In this document: positions 57,984-64,000 of the stretch, in pieces
Layout of the letters: each line of letters begins with the position of its first letter
How positions within the stretch are numbered: position 1 is the stretch's first letter
Assembly (NCBI RefSeq): GCF_003671765.1
Contig: NZ_QPIB01000009.1
Span: forward strand, 461,713 to 525,712
DNA length: 64,000 bases
DNA from: Xenophilus sp. E41
GTDB lineage: Bacteria > Pseudomonadota > Gammaproteobacteria > Burkholderiales > Burkholderiaceae_C
Direction of reading: 5' to 3'
Program-made: the position numbers and the translations under genes
The notes under the pieces: model-generated
What the model saw: the letters and a program-made list of their open reading frames with translations, nothing else
Databases searched by the model: none
Told to the model about the DNA's origin: nothing

Positions 57984-59429
57984 TCAATCCGCCGGACCGG
58001 CCGCGGCGCTGCCGACGGGCTGCGCGACCGCGTCGACCACGGCCTCGCGTGCGCCGTCCGCCAGGGTGCGGCCGAAGCGGCGCCTGGGCTCGGCCCAGTC
58101 CGGATGCGCGCGTGCGGGTTGGGCCGCCTTCACCGCCGCCGTCAGCGCCTGTGCGCGGCCGGGCGGAAGCGGCGCCGCGGCGTTCGCGGCCGGGGCGGTC
58201 GCGCCGTGCCCGCGCCGCTCCAGGCCCTGCAAGACGCGCAACTGCCAGTCGGCCATGACGAAGAGCACGCCGTCTTCCACCGTCAGCTCCTGCACGCCGC
58301 GCAGCCGGCCCATCAGCCGGCGGCCGAAGGGGCCCCAGCCCTGCGCCAGCGCGCCGCCGATGGCGCCGCCCACCGCCGCGCCGGCACCCAGCGAGATGCC
58401 CGCCACCGCCAGGTCGGCCACCACGCCGATCGCCGCGCCCACCGCCGCGCCCTGGCCCAGCCGCACGCCCGCCTGCTTGAGCGTCTCGGGGTGGAAGAGG
58501 TCCAGCGTCCAGCGGCCCTGCAGCTGCGGCAGCGGCGCCTCGGCCGCGTCGCCCTCGCGAAAGCCGTGCAGCGCCAGCAGGTCGTCGATGCCGCGCTGGG
58601 CGCGCTCGAACACGCTGCGGCGCAGGGCGTCGACCTCGGCCTGGCGCGCCTTCGGGTCGGCCATCGTCTCGCTGCGCACTTCGCGCCGCAGCGCCGCGCC
58701 GTCGATGATGCCTTCGGCAATGACGCGGCAGGCGGCGCCGCGCCGCGCGGCCGCTTCCTGTGCCAGGTGCGTGGCCACCCCACGCAGCGCCTCGCGGTGC
58801 GCCGGCAGCAGCGCGCCGAGGTCGTGGTACAGGTCGCGCTCGGCGCCGGTGAAGGGGGCGGCGGCATCGAAGCGCACCACCGCATGCAGGCCGGCCGCGG
58901 CCAGCAGCTCGCGCCAGGCGCCTTCGCGGCCGGCGGCCTGCGGGCTGCCGACGAAGTTGAGCACCGGCATCACCGGCCGGGCGCAGGAGTTCAGCAGTTC
59001 GATCTCGTCGCGGTACTTGGGCAAAGGCGCCTCGCGCGTGTCGATGACGAGGAAGGCGGCGTCGACCTCCAGCAGGGTGCGCAGCACCTTGGCTTCCTGC
59101 TCGAAGGCGCCGTGCGCCTCGGGGCCGTCCAGGAAGCGGCGGATGCGCTCAGGCCGGCTCGCGCCTTCGAGCGCGGCCACGTGTGCCAGCAACGTCACGG
59201 CGTCTTCCAGGCCGGGCGTGTCGAAGAAGCGCACCGCCGGCCGACCGTCGATGCGCAGGTCGACCTGTTCGACATGCCGCGTCGTGCCCGGGCGTTCGGA
59301 CACCTCGCCGAAATCGATGCGGCGCGTGAGCGTGCGCAGCAGCGAGGTCTTGCCGACGTTGGTGTGGCCGACGACCGCGATGCACAGCGGTGCGCCGGTG
59401 TCGGCCTGCGTGATGGTCGTCGTCGTCAA
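57984..59429 (-). CDS. GTPase with DUF3482-type C-terminal region
   Basis: The 481-residue protein has a G domain at the N-terminus: P loop GHTNVGKTSLL (21-31), G3 FDTPG near 75, and a weak G4. The middle part is helical, and a glycine/alanine-rich hydrophobic stretch (GAAVGAAIGVVADLAVAGISLGAGAAVGGAIGG) at about 350-385 looks like a membrane hairpin. The start is TTG at 59429, which overlaps the stop of the previous gene as TTGA. The two proteins form a conserved unit of unknown role, perhaps in membrane or stress physiology. It is related in layout to the Era/YcjX-like bacterial GTPases. Confidence 0.86.
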   Translation of the reverse strand: MTTTTITQADTGAPLCIAVVGHTNVGKTSLLRTLTRRIDFGEVSERPGTTRHVEQVDLRIDGRPAVRFFDTPGLEDAVTLLAHVAALEGASRPERIRRFLDGPEAHGAFEQEAKVLRTLLEVDAAFLVIDTREAPLPKYRDEIELLNSCARPVMPVLNFVGSPQAAGREGAWRELLAAAGLHAVVRFDAAAPFTGAERDLYHDLGALLPAHREALRGVATHLAQEAAARRGAACRVIAEGIIDGAALRREVRSETMADPKARQAEVDALRRSVFERAQRGIDDLLALHGFREGDAAEAPLPQLQGRWTLDLFHPETLKQAGVRLGQGAAVGAAIGVVADLAVAGISLGAGAAVGGAIGGALAQGWGPFGRRLMGRLRGVQELTVEDGVLFVMADWQLRVLQGLERRGHGATAPAANAAAPLPPGRAQALTAAVKAAQPARAHPDWAEPRRRFGRTLADGAREAVVDAVAQPVGSAAAGPAD

Positions 59430-60886
59430 GCGGCCTCCCCGCGGGCGTTGGCAGGCGGCGCATCGGCCAACGCTTCCAGCCCCGCCGTGGCGCGGCCCCA
59501 CTCGGTGAAGGCGTGGACTTCGGCGAGGCCGGTGGACGCCAGCCATCGGCGCCAGCGTGCCGCGCCCGCCGGCTCCTCCGCCGCAGGCTCGCTGCCCTGG
59601 GGTGCGGCGGCCAGCCACAGCCGGCATTCGCCGCACAGCGGCAGTGCTTCGCGCAGCAGGCGTTCCGTGCCGCGGTCGGGGCTGGACGCGGCGTGGCAGG
59701 CGAGCAGCAGCACGCGCGGCCGCACGTGCATCAGCGCCTGCAGCAGCTCCTGCCGCTCGGCGGCGCTGCCGTCGATGCGCCGCACCAGCGAGGCCGCGCG
59801 CGGGACGGGCTGCGGCGGCCAGGGCAGCTCGGGCGGCAGCTCGAAACCGATGACGGCCAGCGTCGGCTGCGTCTGGCCCGCCAGGCTGGTGCGCGCCAGG
59901 TGCCAGTCGGCGCCGTGGGTGTCGGGATCGACCACCAGCGCCGGCGCCAGGGTGTCGAAGCGGGCGAAGAGCTTGCGGTAGTAGGGCGCTGCGGCATCGG
60001 GCTGCAGGCGGGCGCGGCGCCAGCGCCACACCAGCAGGCAGGCCAGCGCGGCCAGGGCGCGGGGCAGCAGGCCGTAGACCACGACGCAGCCCACCAGCCA
60101 CCAGGCCAGCACGCCGTTGGTTGCGGCGGGCAGCGCAGGCCCGGGCGCGGCGCGCAGGTCGGCGGCGGCCGGCACCGGAAAGCCCAGCCAGCCGGGCAGC
60201 ACCCCGAGCACGTCGATCCAGCGTGCGAACACCTCGGGGGCCAGAATGGTCGTCTCCCAGCCCAGCGTGTACTGGCGAAAGGCCAGCGCGAACAGCAGCG
60301 CCGCCAGGGCCGCGACGAAGCTCAGCGCCCACACCGTGTGGCTCGCCAGCCCCAGCACCCAGGGCAGCAGCCGGGCACGTTCGAGCAGGCGCAGGGCGGC
60401 CTGCAGCAGCGCCGCGCCCTCGGCCCCGCGGCCCAGCGTCAGCCGCGCGGTGAGCGCGATCCAGAGGCGCCCGACCACGGCACCGAAGCCGGCCGCGCCC
60501 GGCCACAGCAGCGCCAGCAGCCAGAGCACGAAGGTCAGCGCGTGCACCCCCAGCAGGGCGACCAGGGCGGCCATGACGTTGATGCGCCGATCGTTCCCGT
60601 CCACGACGGCGCCGGCCAGCGCCAGCCCGGCCAGCACCACGATCGCCGCCAGCCCGAGCAGCACCCAGGGCGCCGCCGCAGCGGCGTGGCGCAGGCGCGC
60701 CTGCAGCCCCTGCCGTTCGCCCAGCGCGGCGGCACGCGCGGCCGCCTGGGCCATCGGCCCGCCCTCGGCGCCCAGTCCCACGCGCATGGCCTGTCCGTCT
60801 TCGAGCGGGCCGTTGCCCTCGAGCAGGCGGACGGCCTCGGTCAGCGTCGCTTCCGACAGGGTCAATGTGCGCAATGGGGGGCTCAA
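59426..60886 (-). CDS. DUF2868 membrane protein
   Basis: The 486-residue protein has about four to six membrane segments in its first 300 residues (WVLLGLAAIVVLAGLALAG; LVALLGVHALTFVLWLLALL; HTVWALSFVAALAALLFALAF; WWLVGCVVVYGLLP) and then a cytoplasmic domain with DPDTHGADWHLARTSLAGQTQPTLAVIGFEL. It matches the DUF2868 family, which is nearly always paired with the GTPase that follows here. The start is taken as TTG at 60886 since the frame has no ATG before the conserved part; a downstream ATG (MRVGLG) is possible. The function is unknown. Confidence 0.83.
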   Translation of the reverse strand: MSPPLRTLTLSEATLTEAVRLLEGNGPLEDGQAMRVGLGAEGGPMAQAAARAAALGERQGLQARLRHAAAAAPWVLLGLAAIVVLAGLALAGAVVDGNDRRINVMAALVALLGVHALTFVLWLLALLWPGAAGFGAVVGRLWIALTARLTLGRGAEGAALLQAALRLLERARLLPWVLGLASHTVWALSFVAALAALLFALAFRQYTLGWETTILAPEVFARWIDVLGVLPGWLGFPVPAAADLRAAPGPALPAATNGVLAWWLVGCVVVYGLLPRALAALACLLVWRWRRARLQPDAAAPYYRKLFARFDTLAPALVVDPDTHGADWHLARTSLAGQTQPTLAVIGFELPPELPWPPQPVPRAASLVRRIDGSAAERQELLQALMHVRPRVLLLACHAASSPDRGTERLLREALPLCGECRLWLAAAPQGSEPAAEEPAGAARWRRWLASTGLAEVHAFTEWGRATAGLEALADAPPANARGEAA

Positions 60887-60975
60887 CGTGTGCTTTCGCC
60901 TCGAGGTCCGGGGGCGCGCCGCCAGACAGGGCGCGCCGAAATTATGACGTCGGGGTCGGATTGGCCTGCGGCAAT

Positions 60976-61036
60976 GCTATGAAGTTGATAGCTGCTGACG
61001 CAGGTATGGCGGGCGCTGGAAGCCGATTCGGTTCGA
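60976..61036. repeat. Dispersed palindromic repeat, copy 5
   Basis: GCTATGAAGTTGATAGC (60976-60992) is a diverged core. The tail TGCTGACGCAGG...GGCGGGCGCTGGAAGCCGATTCGGTTCGAA lines up with the tails of copies 1, 3 and 4. It lies between argG's terminator and the start of the DUF2868 gene. Confidence 0.65.
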
Positions 61037-61052
61037 ATGTTCGCAGCGCGCC

Positions 61053-61077
61053 AAAAAAAAGCGGCCCGAAGGCCGCT
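61053..61077 (-). terminator. Rho-independent terminator of argG
   Basis: On the minus strand AGCGGCC-TTCG-GGCCGCT is a perfect seven-base stem with the very stable TTCG tetraloop, followed by eight T. It lies 30 bases after the argG stop. Confidence 0.9.
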
Positions 61078-61106
61078 GTTTCGGAATGCCCGCGAAGCGG
61101 ACTGCC

Positions 61107-64000
<2,894 letters not shown>

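Overview
The window is GC-rich DNA from a betaproteobacterium, most likely of the family Comamonadaceae (Variovorax, Acidovorax or a close relative). The evidence is gene content and style: Bug-type solute receptors, a TRAP transporter, split SCOT subunits, the MmsA/MmsB valine pathway, a BdcA/BdcR pair, frequent GTG and TTG starts, very tight gene packing, and short dispersed palindromes of a kind I associate with this family. No rRNA, tRNA, phage, integrase, transposase or CRISPR array is seen, so this reads as chromosomal backbone with metabolic accessory blocks.

Layout. 1-3.7 kb: a two-component system, a PAP2 phosphatase and an EptA phosphoethanolamine transferase, forming a lipid A/envelope modification module. 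3.8-8.6 kb: an AhpD-like protein, a small exported protein and an ethanolamine operon (eat-eutB-eutC) with a good sigma-54 promoter match. 8.7-13.1 kb: an FKBP isomerase, an efflux pump and an alkylation-repair operon (ada, an uncharacterised 2OG-Fe(II) oxygenase, alkB) behind a probable Ada box. 13.1-14.5 kb: bdcR/bdcA. 14.5-19.6 kb: a TRAP transporter with a type II dehydroquinase and a GntR regulator, possibly for quinate/shikimate-like acids. 19.6-21.8 kb: a PAS-LuxR regulator and SCOT. 21.8-26.1 kb: an OpgG/OpgD-like lipoprotein and a GH3 beta-glucosidase. 26-30.9 kb: LysR, M20 amidohydrolase, NCS1 permease and GntR. 30.8-37.6 kb: LysR and a valine/isobutyrate pathway (mmsA, acyl-CoA dehydrogenase, 3-hydroxyisobutyryl-CoA hydrolase, mmsB) with repeat elements in every gap.

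38-42.6 kb holds the least explained block. It is a compact run of a thermostable-hemolysin-family protein (probable acyltransferase fold), an AMP-dependent ligase, a heme-oxygenase-like diiron-type oxidase and a short-chain reductase, followed by a periplasmic TPR protein and then, on the other strand, a QseBC-like two-component system. It looks like a small biosynthetic pathway acting on an activated acyl group.

45-52 kb: an M20 dipeptidase, a MetNI-type ABC importer flanked by two different MetQ-like receptors, a FecR-domain protein and a Bug receptor. 52.5-64 kb is mostly housekeeping on the minus strand: CbpM/CbpA, a histidine phosphatase, an HPP-CBS membrane protein, phosphatidylserine synthase, a glutamine amidotransferase, a 24-residue membrane peptide, a GTPase/DUF2868 pair, ArgG, and a glycogen-debranching-type hydrolase that runs off the right edge.

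All calls were made by reading sequence and translations. No database search was run; percent identities are avoided and family names rest on recognised motifs.
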